Of a stretch of DNA of 64,000 nt, positions 53,027 through 62,122 are shown piece after piece. Origin of the DNA: DATAZK01 sp963731205 (GTDB lineage Bacteria; Actinomycetota; Actinomycetes; Frankiales; Frankiaceae); the NCBI GenBank assembly GCA_963731205.1, contig CAVSUJ010000002.1, forward strand, positions 558,001-622,000. The letters are read 5' to 3'. Numbering within the stretch: position 1 is the first letter of the stretch; every line of letters starts with the position of its first letter. A model generated the notes under the pieces. It worked only from the letters and a program-made list of their open reading frames with translations, did no database searches and was not told where the DNA came from. Position numbers and translations under genes: made by a program.

Positions 53027-55199
53027 GGAGCATCCAGTCCCGGCTCGGCCTCGAGGTCGGCGTCAGGACCTTCCACCGAGATCCGCGGAAGGATCCGATC
53101 CAGCCAGCGCGGCAGCCACCAGTTCGACGGTCCGATCAGATGCATCGCGGACGGCACCAGTACCGTCCGGACGAGCAGGGCGTCGATCAGGATGGCTGTC
53201 GCGAGGCCGATCCCGAACTCCTTGATGATGCGCTCGCCGCCGAAGACGAACGAGGCGAAGACGAGCACCATGATGGTGGCGGCGGCGGTGATGACCTGTC
53301 CGGTCTCCGCCTGGCCGCGGGTCACGGCGTCGTGGTTGTCCCCGCTGTGCAGCCAGTCCTCATGCATCCGTGAGACGAGGAAAACCTCGTAATCCATGGA
53401 CAATCCGAAGAGGATCGCGAACATCATGACGGGCAGGAACGGCTCGACCGGGCCGGCGCGTCCGATCCCGATGACCGATCCCCCCAGCCGAATTGGAAGA
53501 CGGCCGTCACCACGCCGAAAGCTGCGCCGGCGGCGAGCAGGTTGCAGATCGAGGCGGTCAGCGGGATCAGCAGGCTGCGGAACGCGGTCGCCAGCAGGAT
53601 GAAAGCCAGGCCGACGACAATGCCGATGAACAAAGGCAACTTGCCGTCGATGACAGCGGTGAAGTCGGCGAAGATGGCCGTCAGCCCGCCGACGTAGACC
53701 TTCATCCCCGGGGTCGTCCTGGGGATGACGTCGCGCCGGAGATGATGCAGCAGCGACGTGGTTTGCGCCGCCTGCGGGCTCGTCGTCGGGACGACCGTGA
53801 TGATGGCCGCACGCCCGCTCGGCGACAGGTGCGGATCCTGTACGGCCGCAACCCCACGAGTGGCGCGGATTGCTGCCGCCAGCTTGTCCAACTGCGGCAG
53901 GTCAGCCGCGCCAGTGGTCGCGGCCGTCACCGTGAAGGGGCCGTTGAAGCCCGGCCCGAAGCCCGTCGCGAGTAGGTCGTAGGCCTTGCGAGTGGTCGTC
54001 GACGGCGGGTTGTTGCCCTCGTCGGAGGAGCCGAGGCGCAGCGAGAGGAACGGGATCGCCAGCAGCACCAGGATGATCGTCGCGGCGACGGTGAGGATGA
54101 TCGGGCGGCGCTCGACGAGCTTGCCCCAGGCCCACCACCGCGGTGAGAGCCGTTCCCCCGCCGGGCCGTGCTCGTCGAGCTGGCGCCTTTCGCGGCGGTT
54201 CAGCGCTCTGTTTCCGAAGAAGCCGAGCAACGCGGGCAGCAGCGTGACCGATGAGACGACCGTGAACGCCACCACGATGGCCGCCGACACCGCCAGCCCG
54301 TAGAGGAATCCGACCCCGACGATCAGCAGCCCCAGCAGGGCGATGCACACCGTCACGCCCGCGAAGATGACGGCGCGCCCCGACGTGTTGATCGAGAGCA
54401 CGGTGGACGTCTCGACGTCCATCCCCCGCCGCAGGTTGGCCCGGTGGCGGCTGACGATGAACAGCGCGTAGTCCACGCCGACGCCGAGCCCGATCAGGGT
54501 GGCGAGGGTCGGTCCGAAGACGGCGATGTGGAACACGTGCGAGAGCAGGCTGACGAACGAGAGCCCGGTGCCGATGCCGACGAGGGCCGACAGGATCGGC
54601 AGCAGCATCGCCAGCAAGGAGCCGAACGCCAGGAAGATGACGACGCCCGCGGCGATGATGCCGATCAGCTCCGACAGCCCCGTCGCCGGCCGGCCACCCG
54701 CGTCCTGGATCGCCGGGCCGCCGAGCTCGACCGCCAAGCCGGGAGTCGCGACCTTCTGTGCCGTGGTGATGACGTTCTTGGCTGCGCTGTTGGGGATCGC
54801 GGGCCCGGTGCCCGCGAAGGTGACATTGGCATACGCGATAGAGCCGTCCTTCGACACCTGGCGCCCGCCCGCAGCTGTATACGGGCTGACCACCGACTTG
54901 ATGTGGGGCAGCTTCGCGACCTTGGCGAGCATCGGGCTGATGCGTGATTGCACGGCCTGATCGGTCACCTTGCCCGAGGTCACATGCCAGACGATCGTGT
55001 CCGTCTCCCCTGATGCTGCAGGGAATTCGGTCTGCAGCAGGGTGAGGGCACGCGAGGAGTCAGTGGCCGGAAGGGTGAAGGAGTTCGCGTATTTCGAACC
55101 CACCCCGTTGCTGATCGCCCCCATGGCGATGAAGCCCACGACCCACAGGATGAGGACGAGGCGCCGGTGCCGGAAGCACCAGTGAGCCATGGCGGACAC
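52996..55199 (-). CDS. MMPL-family RND transporter, one frameshift
   Basis: An MMPL lipid exporter of about 734 residues: first helix LVLILWVVGFIAMGAI, periplasmic loop, five-helix bundle with the VGVDYALFIVSRHR motif (proton-relay Asp-Tyr pair), second half with FGLSMDYEVFLVSRMHEDW. The frame breaks near 53480 in a run of six C (plus strand); a seventh base joins the halves exactly (WGGSVIGIGRAGPVEPF). It lies 44 bp downstream of the desaturase on the same strand, so a role in exporting desaturated or complex lipids is plausible. Confidence 0.85.
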
Positions 55200-55243
55200 C
55201 CAGACAGGCTATCCGGGTCCTTCCGGGTGCCGCGATGCCTCGA

Positions 55244-56395
55244 CTACGCGGCGTGAGCGAGCTCCTTCACGTGGCGATCGGCACGCTCCGGATCGACCGG
55301 ATCGAGGTCTTTGTTCCACAGCTTGCCGTTGGGGGCCGACATCTTGCAGATCGTGCGGAAGGTCTGCCAGTAGTGCCCGGGCAGGCCGCCGAGGATGTAG
55401 GGGATCTGGTACTCCTCGCACAGCGCCTTGGTCTTCTTGGCGATCTGCGGATAGCGCCGGCTCGGCAGGTCGGGGTAGAGGTGATGCTCGACCTGGTAGC
55501 TGAGATAGCCGGCCATGACGTGCGTCAGCTTGCGGGCCCGGAAGTTGGCCGAGCCGAGGATCTGGCGCAGGTACCACTCCCCCTGCGTCTCGTTCTCCAG
55601 CTCTTCCTCGGTGAAGTAGGTGACCCCGTCCGGGAAGTGGTCGACGAAGATGACGAGGTAGGCCCACAGGTTGCGCATCAGGTTGGCCGTCATGTTGGCG
55701 GTGAGCGTCGTCATGAAGAACGGTCCGGTGAGCAGCGGGAAGAGCAGGTAGTCCTTGCCCGCCTGCTTGCGGACCTTGCGGCCGATCTGCTTGAGCTGGC
55801 GGCGCAGCTCCTTCATGTCCTTCTCGCCCTTGCGGATGGCTTCGATGTCGAGGTCGTGCAGGCCGACACCCCACTGGAAGAGCCCGGCGAGCATGAGGTT
55901 CCACAGCGGGTTGCCGATGTGGGCGGGGCGCCACTTCTGGTCACGGGTGACGCGCAGGATGCCGTAGCCGACGTCGTTGTCGCGTCCGAGCACATTCGTG
56001 AACGTGTGGTGGATGTAGTTGTGCGAGTGTCGCCACTGGTCGGCCGGCTGGATCGTGTCCCACTCCCAGGTGGTGGAGTGGATCTCGGGATCGTTCATCC
56101 AATCCCACTGGCCGTGCATGACGTTGTGGCCGATCTCGATGTTCTCGAGGATCTTGGCGACCCCGAGCATCGCCGTTCCTGCCAGCCAGGCCGGCGGAAA
56201 GGCGCTCGCGAAGAGGGTCACCCGGGCCGCCACCGCGAGGCGGCGCTGCAAGGTGATCATCTTGCGGATGTAGGCGGCGTCCTCCTCGCCGAGGGAGTCC
56301 TCGATCTCCTTGCGAATCGCGTCGAACTTGCGGCCCAATTCTTCGACCTGGGCCTCGGTGAGATGGGCGTATTCCTTGACGTCGGAAACGGCCAT
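55244..56395 (-). CDS. Fatty acid desaturase, DesA3-like
   Basis: A 383-residue membrane diiron desaturase with the three His boxes: HNVMHGQWDWMND, WRHSHNYIHHTFTN and YQVEHHLYPDLPS. It introduces a cis double bond in acyl-CoA, as mycobacterial DesA3 (stearoyl-CoA delta-9). The gene begins 3 bp after the ferredoxin-reductase gene, matching the DesA3-Rv3230c electron-transfer pair. Two hydrophobic segments flank the His boxes. Confidence 0.92.
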   Translation of the reverse strand: MAVSDVKEYAHLTEAQVEELGRKFDAIRKEIEDSLGEEDAAYIRKMITLQRRLAVAARVTLFASAFPPAWLAGTAMLGVAKILENIEIGHNVMHGQWDWMNDPEIHSTTWEWDTIQPADQWRHSHNYIHHTFTNVLGRDNDVGYGILRVTRDQKWRPAHIGNPLWNLMLAGLFQWGVGLHDLDIEAIRKGEKDMKELRRQLKQIGRKVRKQAGKDYLLFPLLTGPFFMTTLTANMTANLMRNLWAYLVIFVDHFPDGVTYFTEEELENETQGEWYLRQILGSANFRARKLTHVMAGYLSYQVEHHLYPDLPSRRYPQIAKKTKALCEEYQIPYILGGLPGHYWQTFRTICKMSAPNGKLWNKDLDPVDPERADRHVKELAHAA

Positions 56396-56398
56396 GGT

Positions 56399-57577
56399 TC
56401 AGACCTCCAGCACGCAGTCACCGGCCGCAGCCGTGACGCAGGTTTGGATGTTGGTGTTTTCCCCGGACGTCTCTTCGCCGCTGCGAAGGTCGCGGACCGC
56501 TCCGGACACCATGCGGACCGTGCAGGTATGGCAAATGCCCATGCGGCAGCCGAAAGGCATCTGGATGCCCTCCTTCTCGCCGGCTTCGAGCAGGGTGGTG
56601 GCGCCGTCGATGTCGACTTCCTTGCCGGACACGGCGTAACGCACGTGGCCGCCTTCGCCCCCGCCCACGAAGGTGGCGCTGAAGCGCTCCAGATGCAGCG
56701 CACCGGACAGCCCGGCCTGCTTCCAGTGCGACTCGGCGTCGTTCAGCAGTTTCTCGGGGCCGCACGCCCAGACCTGGCGATCGCGCCAGTCGGGGCACAG
56801 CGTCTCGAGGTCGGAGAAGTTCAGCCGGCCCTCGCGCGACGTGTGCCGCTCGACGAGCGAGAACTCCTCATACGTCTTCGCCATCCCGTGCAGTTCCTCG
56901 CGAAAGAGCACTGCCGACTCATCCGGCGCTGAATGCACGAGGACGACATCCGGCATGGTGGCGCGGCGGTCGAGGGTGCGCAGCATGGCGATGACCGGCG
57001 TGATGCCGCTGCCTGCCGTGATGAAGAGCATCTTGCGGGGCGGCGGGTTCGGCAGCACGAATTCGCCCTGCGGCAAGGCGAGCCGCACGATCGTTCCCGG
57101 CGCCAGACCGCGTACCAGATGGCCCGACAGGAAGCCCTCGGGCATCGCCTTGACGGTGATGGCGATGTGCTTCTGGACGCGCTTGGGCGGTGAGGTCAGC
57201 GAGTAGGAGCGCCAGTGCCAGCGCCCGTCGACGCTCACGCCGATGCCGACGTATTGGCCCGGTTGGTAGGTGTAGGACCAGCCCCAGCCGGGACGGATGA
57301 CGACCGTCGCGGCGTCGTCGGTCTCGGGCTCGACCCGCTCGACCCGGCCGCGCAGCTCGCGCGCTGACCAGAGTGGATTGATCAGCTGCAGGTAGTCGTC
57401 GGGCAGCAGCGGCGTGGTGAACCGTCCGGCCGGCCCACGTAGCGGTTGACCTGCGGGAACAGAGCGGCGCGCCCGGCTGCCTGCGGTCACCGCCACCCCG
57501 GCCAGGGCTGCAGCAGCGCTGGCGGTGCCCGCAGCCAGTCGCGGGGCACTGATCTTGAAGCCTGGCACGGCGCCCAT
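56399..57577 (-). CDS. Ferredoxin reductase with 2Fe-2S domain (desaturase partner)
   Basis: A 392-residue electron-transfer protein: FAD-binding region (YQPGQYVGIGV, WRSYSLTSPP), NADPH-binding (LFITAGSGITPVIAMLRTL) and a C-terminal plant-type 2Fe-2S domain with the cysteine pattern CRMGICHTC ... C (MPFGCRMGICHTCTV, TNIQTCVTA). Equivalent to Rv3230c, it passes electrons to the desaturase encoded directly downstream. GGAAGGAG precedes the ATG. A strong promoter with an inverted-repeat operator lies 30 bp upstream. Confidence 0.92.
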   Translation of the reverse strand: MGAVPGFKISAPRLAAGTASAAAALAGVAVTAGSRARRSVPAGQPLRGPAGRFTTPLLPDDYLQLINPLWSARELRGRVERVEPETDDAATVVIRPGWGWSYTYQPGQYVGIGVSVDGRWHWRSYSLTSPPKRVQKHIAITVKAMPEGFLSGHLVRGLAPGTIVRLALPQGEFVLPNPPPRKMLFITAGSGITPVIAMLRTLDRRATMPDVVLVHSAPDESAVLFREELHGMAKTYEEFSLVERHTSREGRLNFSDLETLCPDWRDRQVWACGPEKLLNDAESHWKQAGLSGALHLERFSATFVGGGEGGHVRYAVSGKEVDIDGATTLLEAGEKEGIQMPFGCRMGICHTCTVRMVSGAVRDLRSGEETSGENTNIQTCVTAAAGDCVLEV

Positions 57578-57606
57578 AGCAGCTCCTTCCGTGAGCTATC
57601 TACGTG

Positions 57607-57653
57607 TTACCCGGGGTATCGGGTAAGTATGCGGCGCCTCCCGGATCGGTCAA
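57607..57653 (-). promoter_or_regulatory. Promoter and operator of the reductase-desaturase operon
   Basis: Leftward -35 TTGACC (57653-57648), 16-bp spacer, -10 CATACT (57631-57626). A 20-bp inverted repeat, TTACCCG-N6-CGGGTAA (57607-57626), overlaps the last -10 base and the predicted start point. A repressor bound here would block transcription; TetR/FadR-like regulators of lipid desaturation are candidates. No regulator gene is adjacent. Confidence 0.75.
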
Positions 57654-57711
57654 CCCGCATGTGACGACAACGACACCGGCGACAAATCGACGCGGGTCAC
57701 AAGATCAAAGG

Positions 57712-58584
57712 TCAGAGGGCAGTGCTGATCGCGTCGAAGACGTCGGGGTCGCAGCCGGGGAGATCGATGCCCGGGCGCGGCCAGTGCACGACGACGTCGG
57801 TGAAGCCGAGCTCCGCGATACGTGCTGTGAAGTCGTTCCAGCGCGAGCGCGTGCCGTCGGCCCAGCCGGCCTCGAGCGAGACCAGAACCATCCGCCGGAT
57901 GTCGGACGGCTCGCGTCCCCGGTCGCGGCAGGCCTGATCAAGGCGTGACGCCTGCGCTGCGACGGCGGTGAACCAGTCCTCGCCCTCGACGTCCTGCACC
58001 GGTCCGTACGTCACCCAGCACGACCCGTGCTCGGCAGCGACCGCCAGCGCGCGCGGTCCGGCCGCACCGATCGTGAACGGGACCCGGGGGCGCTGCGTGC
58101 AGCCCGGCAACGTCCGATACTCCGGCGCCGAAAACACCGGCCCTGCATACGTTCCGGTGGGTTCGCGCAGCATCACGTCGAGCGCGGCGGCGAAGTCCTC
58201 GAAGCGTGCCGCCCGCTCGGGCAGGGTGGGTGCAGGCCCTCCTAGCGCGGTCGCGTCCCATCCCGTGCCGCCCGCCCCGATCCCCAGTTCGAAGCGTCCG
58301 CCGCTGATCTCATCCAGCGTCATGACGTCCTTGGCGAGCACGGCGGGATGGCGAAAGTTGGGGCTGGTGACGAGCGTGCCGAGCCGCAACGTCGTGGTGC
58401 TCGCAGCGGCGGCGGCCAGCAGCGGAACGGCTCCGTGCCACGGCCCGTCGCGCAGCGACCGCCAGCTGAGGTGGTCATAGGTCCACGCAGCGTGGAAGCC
58501 GCGCTGCTCGGCCTCGCGCCAGCGCTCACGGGACTGCTGCCAAGACAGGTCCGGAAGGATCACGACGCCGGTGCGCAGGCTCAT
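57712..58584 (-). CDS. LLM-class flavin-dependent oxidoreductase
   Basis: A 290-residue luciferase-like TIM-barrel enzyme: TGVVILPDLSWQQSRERWRE, GFHAAWTYDHLSWRS, TLRLGTLVTSPNFRHPAVLA, KDVMTLDEISGGRFELGIGA. These are F420 or FMN binding elements of the LLM family. It is divergent from a TetR gene; a TAGCGT box 8 nt before its ATG suggests a short or absent leader. Substrate unknown. Confidence 0.88.
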   Translation of the reverse strand: MSLRTGVVILPDLSWQQSRERWREAEQRGFHAAWTYDHLSWRSLRDGPWHGAVPLLAAAAASTTTLRLGTLVTSPNFRHPAVLAKDVMTLDEISGGRFELGIGAGGTGWDATALGGPAPTLPERAARFEDFAAALDVMLREPTGTYAGPVFSAPEYRTLPGCTQRPRVPFTIGAAGPRALAVAAEHGSCWVTYGPVQDVEGEDWFTAVAAQASRLDQACRDRGREPSDIRRMVLVSLEAGWADGTRSRWNDFTARIAELGFTDVVVHWPRPGIDLPGCDPDVFDAISTAL

Positions 58585-58601
58585 GCCTGCAGACGCTAAG
58601 C

Positions 58602-58613
58602 CGAGTTCACTCG
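58602..58613. promoter_or_regulatory. Small palindrome beside the TetR promoter
   Basis: CGAGT-TC-ACTCG is a 12-bp inverted repeat 6 bp upstream of the TetR -35 box, between the divergent LLM and TetR genes. It could be a second binding site or have no function. Confidence 0.3.
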
Positions 58614-58619
58614 AAGGGC

Positions 58620-58648
58620 TTGACTTCCTAACGGTGTTAGGACAACCT
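58620..58648 (+). promoter_or_regulatory. TetR promoter with operator filling the spacer
   Basis: -35 TTGACT (58620-58625), then the 17-bp palindrome TCCTAAC-GGT-GTTAGGA (58626-58642), then -10 CAACCT (58643-58648), 7 nt before the ATG at 58656. The operator exactly occupies the -35/-10 spacer. CTAACGGTGTTAG-like sites are typical TetR operators, so autorepression and possible control of the divergent LLM gene are predicted. Confidence 0.8.
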
Positions 58649-58655
58649 TTTGCTC

Positions 58656-59414
58656 ATGGCGATCGACCCGGCACCGAGCACCGACCGCCGGCACCGCCGT
58701 CGTGAGGAGACGATCCGCGAGATCGTCGATGTCGCGATCGAGCTGATGGCCGAGCACGGTGCTGCCGGCCTGTCACTCGGCGACGTTGCCCGCCGGATGG
58801 GGATCCGCACCCCGTCGCTCTACGGCTACTTCGACTCCAAAAACGCCTTGTACGACGCGGTTTTCGAGCGCGGCTGGCTCGAGCTGGGTGCAGCGATGAC
58901 GCCGTTGATGACGCTGCCCGAGGAGCCGGCCGGCAGTCACGAGGATCTCGCTGCCATCGCCCTGGACGCGGCCGTCGGCTTCGCCCGCTGGGGCATCGAG
59001 CACCCGGCGTACGCGCAGCTCATGTTCTGGCGCCCGGTGCCGGGTTACGAGCCCTCCCCCGCCGCGTATGCCCCCGCTGTCGAGGTGTTCGAACTCGGCC
59101 AGCGGGCATTTCTCGGCCTTCGCGAGCGGGGCCTGTTCCGCGCCGACATCGATACCGACGAGGCCTTCCGGCAGTGGACCGTGCTCATCGCCGGCGTGGT
59201 CAGCCAGCAGCTGTCCAACGCCCCCCACGAGTCCTTCGACAGTGGGACCTTCAGCTCCGGCCTGCCCCAGCTGATCGCCATGTTCTTGCAGTTCTACCGG
59301 CCTGCAACGGGTCCGGCCCAGCCCACGTCCCGCACCACCACGTCCCGCACCACCACGTCCCGCACCCCCACGTCCCGCACCACAAGGAGGAGTCATGGAA
59401 GCACGCGTAGATGA
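58656..59414 (+). CDS. TetR-family regulator with repeat-containing tail
   Basis: A 252-residue TetR regulator: helix-turn-helix GLSLGDVARRMGIRTPSLYG, YFDSKNALY, then a WHG-type C-terminal domain (VGFARWGIEHPAYAQLMFWR). The last about 25 residues are a repetitive TSRTT extension encoded by a 15-bp tandem repeat, running through the start of the next gene with a 20-bp overlap. The transcript is probably leaderless. It likely represses its own operon, which continues into the ODP-like gene. Confidence 0.85.
   Translation: MAIDPAPSTDRRHRRREETIREIVDVAIELMAEHGAAGLSLGDVARRMGIRTPSLYGYFDSKNALYDAVFERGWLELGAAMTPLMTLPEEPAGSHEDLAAIALDAAVGFARWGIEHPAYAQLMFWRPVPGYEPSPAAYAPAVEVFELGQRAFLGLRERGLFRADIDTDEAFRQWTVLIAGVVSQQLSNAPHESFDSGTFSSGLPQLIAMFLQFYRPATGPAQPTSRTTTSRTTTSRTPTSRTTRRSHGSTRR
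59324..59383 (+). repeat. 15-bp tandem repeat at the 3' end of tetR
   Basis: Four contiguous 15-bp units CACGTCCCGCACCAC (59324-59338, 59339-59353, 59354-59368 with one change, 59369-59383). They encode TSRTT units and end immediately before AAGGAGGAG, the ribosome site of the next gene. Copy number changes would alter the TetR tail without shifting frame. Confidence 0.9.
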
Positions 59415-60123
59415 GATCGCCGATCGGGTCTACCGGATCTCGACACTGGTCGAGGAGGTCGCACCAGGAGGCTTCTCGTTCAACCAGTTCCTGATCGACG
59501 CCCCCGAGCCGATGCTGTTCCACACCGGCATGCGGCAGCTGTTTCCCTTGGTACGCGAGGCGATCGAGCGTGTCATGCCGGTCGACCGGCTGCGGTGGAT
59601 CTCCTTCGCCCACGTCGAGGCTGACGAGTGCGGCGCGATGAACGAGTTCCTCGCGATCGCACCTCAGGCGCAGGTGGCCCACAGCGGGCTCGGCTGCCTG
59701 GTGTCGGTGAACGACCTTGCGGACCGCCCGCCGCGCCCGCTCGGTGACGGTGACGTCCTCGAACTCGGCGGCGGGGCGGGTGGCCAGCGGGTCCTCGAGA
59801 TCGCCACCCCGCACGTCCCGCACAACTGGGAATCGCACCTGATGTTCGAGCAGCAGTCGGCGACGCTCTTTGCCGGTGATCTCTTCAGCCAGCTCGGTGA
59901 CGGCGCCGCCATCACCGAAGGCGACATCATCGAAAACTCCATCCAGGCCGAAGAAATCTTCCGTTCGACCTCGCTCGGCCCGGCCGTCCCGGCGACGCTG
60001 CGCCGGCTCGCCGCGCTCGAACCCAAGACCCTGGCGGTGATGCACGGCTCGTCGTTCCACGGCGACGGCGGCGCACTGCTTCGCACTCTCGCTGACGTGT
60101 ACGAGCAGAAGTTCAGCTGCTGA
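59395..60123 (+). CDS. ODP/flavodiiron-like diiron protein
   Basis: A 242-residue metallo-beta-lactamase-fold protein of the oxygen-binding diiron (ODP) kind. The metal ligands appear as in flavodiiron proteins: FAHVEADECG (H73-x-E75-x-D77), PHNWESHLMF (His about 143), LFAGDLFSQLGDG (Asp about 162) and MHGSSFHGDG. It lacks a flavodoxin domain. Such domains reduce or sense oxygen or NO. AAGGAGGAG precedes its ATG, which lies inside the end of the TetR gene, so expression is coupled to TetR. Confidence 0.82.
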   Translation: MEARVDEIADRVYRISTLVEEVAPGGFSFNQFLIDAPEPMLFHTGMRQLFPLVREAIERVMPVDRLRWISFAHVEADECGAMNEFLAIAPQAQVAHSGLGCLVSVNDLADRPPRPLGDGDVLELGGGAGGQRVLEIATPHVPHNWESHLMFEQQSATLFAGDLFSQLGDGAAITEGDIIENSIQAEEIFRSTSLGPAVPATLRRLAALEPKTLAVMHGSSFHGDGGALLRTLADVYEQKFSC

Positions 60124-60170
60124 CACACAATCCGGCGTCCTGGGCCTGCCGTAGCGTTATTTACGAGTAC

Positions 60171-60185
60171 AGACGATTGTCGTCT
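60171..60185. terminator. Small hairpin between convergent genes
   Basis: AGACGA-TTG-TCGTCT forms a 6-bp stem with a 3-nt loop, 8 bp from the stop of the convergent monooxygenase gene. There is no T-run, so it is at best a weak or factor-assisted terminator. Confidence 0.3.
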
Positions 60186-60192
60186 CCACCAC

Positions 60193-61638
60193 CTAGCGAG
60201 CCGCCAGCTCGAAGGCGCTGCGATCAATCTCCGACGAGCGCTCGCGGAACTCGGTCATCGAGTACGGCCACTGCGTCACGACGCGCCCGCTCGGGGTGCG
60301 GTAATAGCCGCTGCAGCCGGCCTGCCACACCTTGACCCCTGCGATGGCCTCCTGGACTTCCTCGTTGTAGGAGTGCATGACGTCGGGGCGCACGTCGAGC
60401 CAGGCAAGCTCTTCGCTGCCCAGCAGCTTCAGCAGGCCCATGACATGGTTCACCTGGTACTCGATCATCGCCAGGATCGAGCCGTTGTTGGTGTTGGGCC
60501 CGTAGAGCATGAACACATTGGGGAAGCCCGCCGTCGTGATGCCGAGATAGGCGATGGCACCGTCGTTCCAGGCGTCGCTGATGTGGCGGCCGCGGCGCCC
60601 CACGACATCGATCGCCGAGAGGTATCGCGTCGCGGCGAACCCGGTGGCGATGATGAGGGTGTCGACCTGCCGCTCGCGTCCATCGGCCGTGACGATCGCA
60701 TCTTTCGTGATGCGGGCAATGGGGTCGGTGACGAGTTCGAGGTGGGGCTCGTTGAAGGCCTGGTAGTAGGAATTGGAGTTGAGCGGGCGCTTGCAGCCGT
60801 AGGGATGCGTGGGGACGAGCTTGGCCCGCACCGCCGGATCCTTGACCACCTGGATGGCCGCCAGCACCGCCGCTTCCCGCTCGGCATTCAGGTCGAGGTT
60901 GGAGAACGTCTGGCCGCTGTCGACCGCGTCGAAGATCTGCTTTCGGATGGCCAGCGCGAGGTTCGGATCGCGGCGCCGGGCTTCGAGATCTTCCGGCGTG
61001 GCAGGCTCGTCGAGCTTGGGCAGCACCCAGTTGGCGGTGCGCTGGAAGAGGTGAACCTGGCCGGCCTGCTTGATGATTTCGGGGACGAACTGCACGGCGC
61101 TCGCCGCACTTCCGATGACCCCGACCCGCTCGCCGGTGAGGTCATGATCCCAGTTCCAGCGCGCGGAGTGAAAGCTGGTGCCCGCGAAGGAATCGAGGCC
61201 TTCGATGTCGGGCCAGGCGAGATCGTTGAACATGCCGAGGGCGCTGACGACCACGTCGGCCTCGACGCTCTCTCCCGAGGCGAGTTCGACCGTCCAGGTC
61301 GATGTCGGCTCGTTCCAGGTCGCGCGCACCACTTCGCTGCCGAAGCGGCAGTGCGGGAGGATCCCGTACTTGTTCGCGCAATGTTCCATATACGCAAGGA
61401 TTTCCGGCTGCGTCGCGTACGGGCGTGACCAGTCGGGCTTGATCTCGAACGAGTACGAATACAGGTGCGACTGGATGTCACACGCGCAGCCGGGATAGCG
61501 ATTCTGATACCAGGTGCCTCCGACCCCGGCGCTTCGCTCGAGGATGACGAAATCGTCGTAGCCGGCGGCTTTCAGGTTGATGGCCATGCACAGGCCGCCG
61601 GGCCCGGCACCGATGATCGCGATCCGCGGCGTGCTCAT
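60193..61638 (-). CDS. Flavin-containing (Baeyer-Villiger type) monooxygenase
   Basis: A 481-residue FAD/NADPH monooxygenase: FAD motif IIGAGPGGLCMAINLKAAGY, the Baeyer-Villiger fingerprint FAGTSFHSARWNWD, NADPH motif GVIGSAASAVQFVPEI and the ATGFAATRYLSAID segment. It oxygenates ketones or similar substrates, perhaps steroid or lipid derived. ATG 61638 is chosen because the FAD motif starts at residue 5; the longer frame overlaps the VOC gene. The VOC gene ends 4 bp upstream, so both are co-transcribed. Confidence 0.9.
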   Translation of the reverse strand: MSTPRIAIIGAGPGGLCMAINLKAAGYDDFVILERSAGVGGTWYQNRYPGCACDIQSHLYSYSFEIKPDWSRPYATQPEILAYMEHCANKYGILPHCRFGSEVVRATWNEPTSTWTVELASGESVEADVVVSALGMFNDLAWPDIEGLDSFAGTSFHSARWNWDHDLTGERVGVIGSAASAVQFVPEIIKQAGQVHLFQRTANWVLPKLDEPATPEDLEARRRDPNLALAIRKQIFDAVDSGQTFSNLDLNAEREAAVLAAIQVVKDPAVRAKLVPTHPYGCKRPLNSNSYYQAFNEPHLELVTDPIARITKDAIVTADGRERQVDTLIIATGFAATRYLSAIDVVGRRGRHISDAWNDGAIAYLGITTAGFPNVFMLYGPNTNNGSILAMIEYQVNHVMGLLKLLGSEELAWLDVRPDVMHSYNEEVQEAIAGVKVWQAGCSGYYRTPSGRVVTQWPYSMTEFRERSSEIDRSAFELAAR

Positions 61639-61642
61639 GCCG

Positions 61643-62029
61643 TCAGTCCTGGATGTACTGGAGGAGCTCGATGCTGTAGCCGTCGGGGTCGTTGATGAAG
61701 CCGACGATGACCGGCCAGCGTTCCAGCCGTTCGGGGACCATCGTGGAGGTGTAGCCGGCGTCGACGGCCTTCTGGTGAACGGCCATGGCGTCATCGACGA
61801 TCATGTAGTGCTTCCAGAGCGCGAAGCCGTGATCGATGGGCTGCCCGCCGTTGTAGCGCTCCGCCAGCTGCAGGCGGCCCCCGCCCTGATCGGCGGCCAG
61901 CACCGCCTCGTGGACGTCATCGATCTCGGTGCGGCTCTGGACCTTCAGCCCGATGATGTCGGTGTAGAAGGTGACGGACCGCTCGAGATCGCTGACGTAG
62001 ATGCAAAACTGGCCAACCGTCGTCGCCAT
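61643..62029 (-). CDS. VOC-family (glyoxalase-like) protein
   Basis: A 128-residue vicinal-oxygen-chelate protein: GQFCIYVSDLERSVTFYTDI, IGLKVQSRTEIDDVHEAVLA, then AVDAGYTSTMVPERLERWPV, IVGFINDPDGYSIELLQYIQ. The final DPDGYxIELLQ is the conserved Glu metal site. It resembles lactoylglutathione lyase relatives and may process a product of the adjacent monooxygenase. GGAG lies 8 nt before ATG 62029. Confidence 0.85.
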   Translation of the reverse strand: MATTVGQFCIYVSDLERSVTFYTDIIGLKVQSRTEIDDVHEAVLAADQGGGRLQLAERYNGGQPIDHGFALWKHYMIVDDAMAVHQKAVDAGYTSTMVPERLERWPVIVGFINDPDGYSIELLQYIQD

Positions 62030-62122
62030 TCGTGAACTCCTTCGTTGAGCACAGCAACGACGGTCACTATCCACCACGCGCGAAGGGCCGCCACTAGGGG
62101 CTGGGGAGGGACGGGCAGTCAG

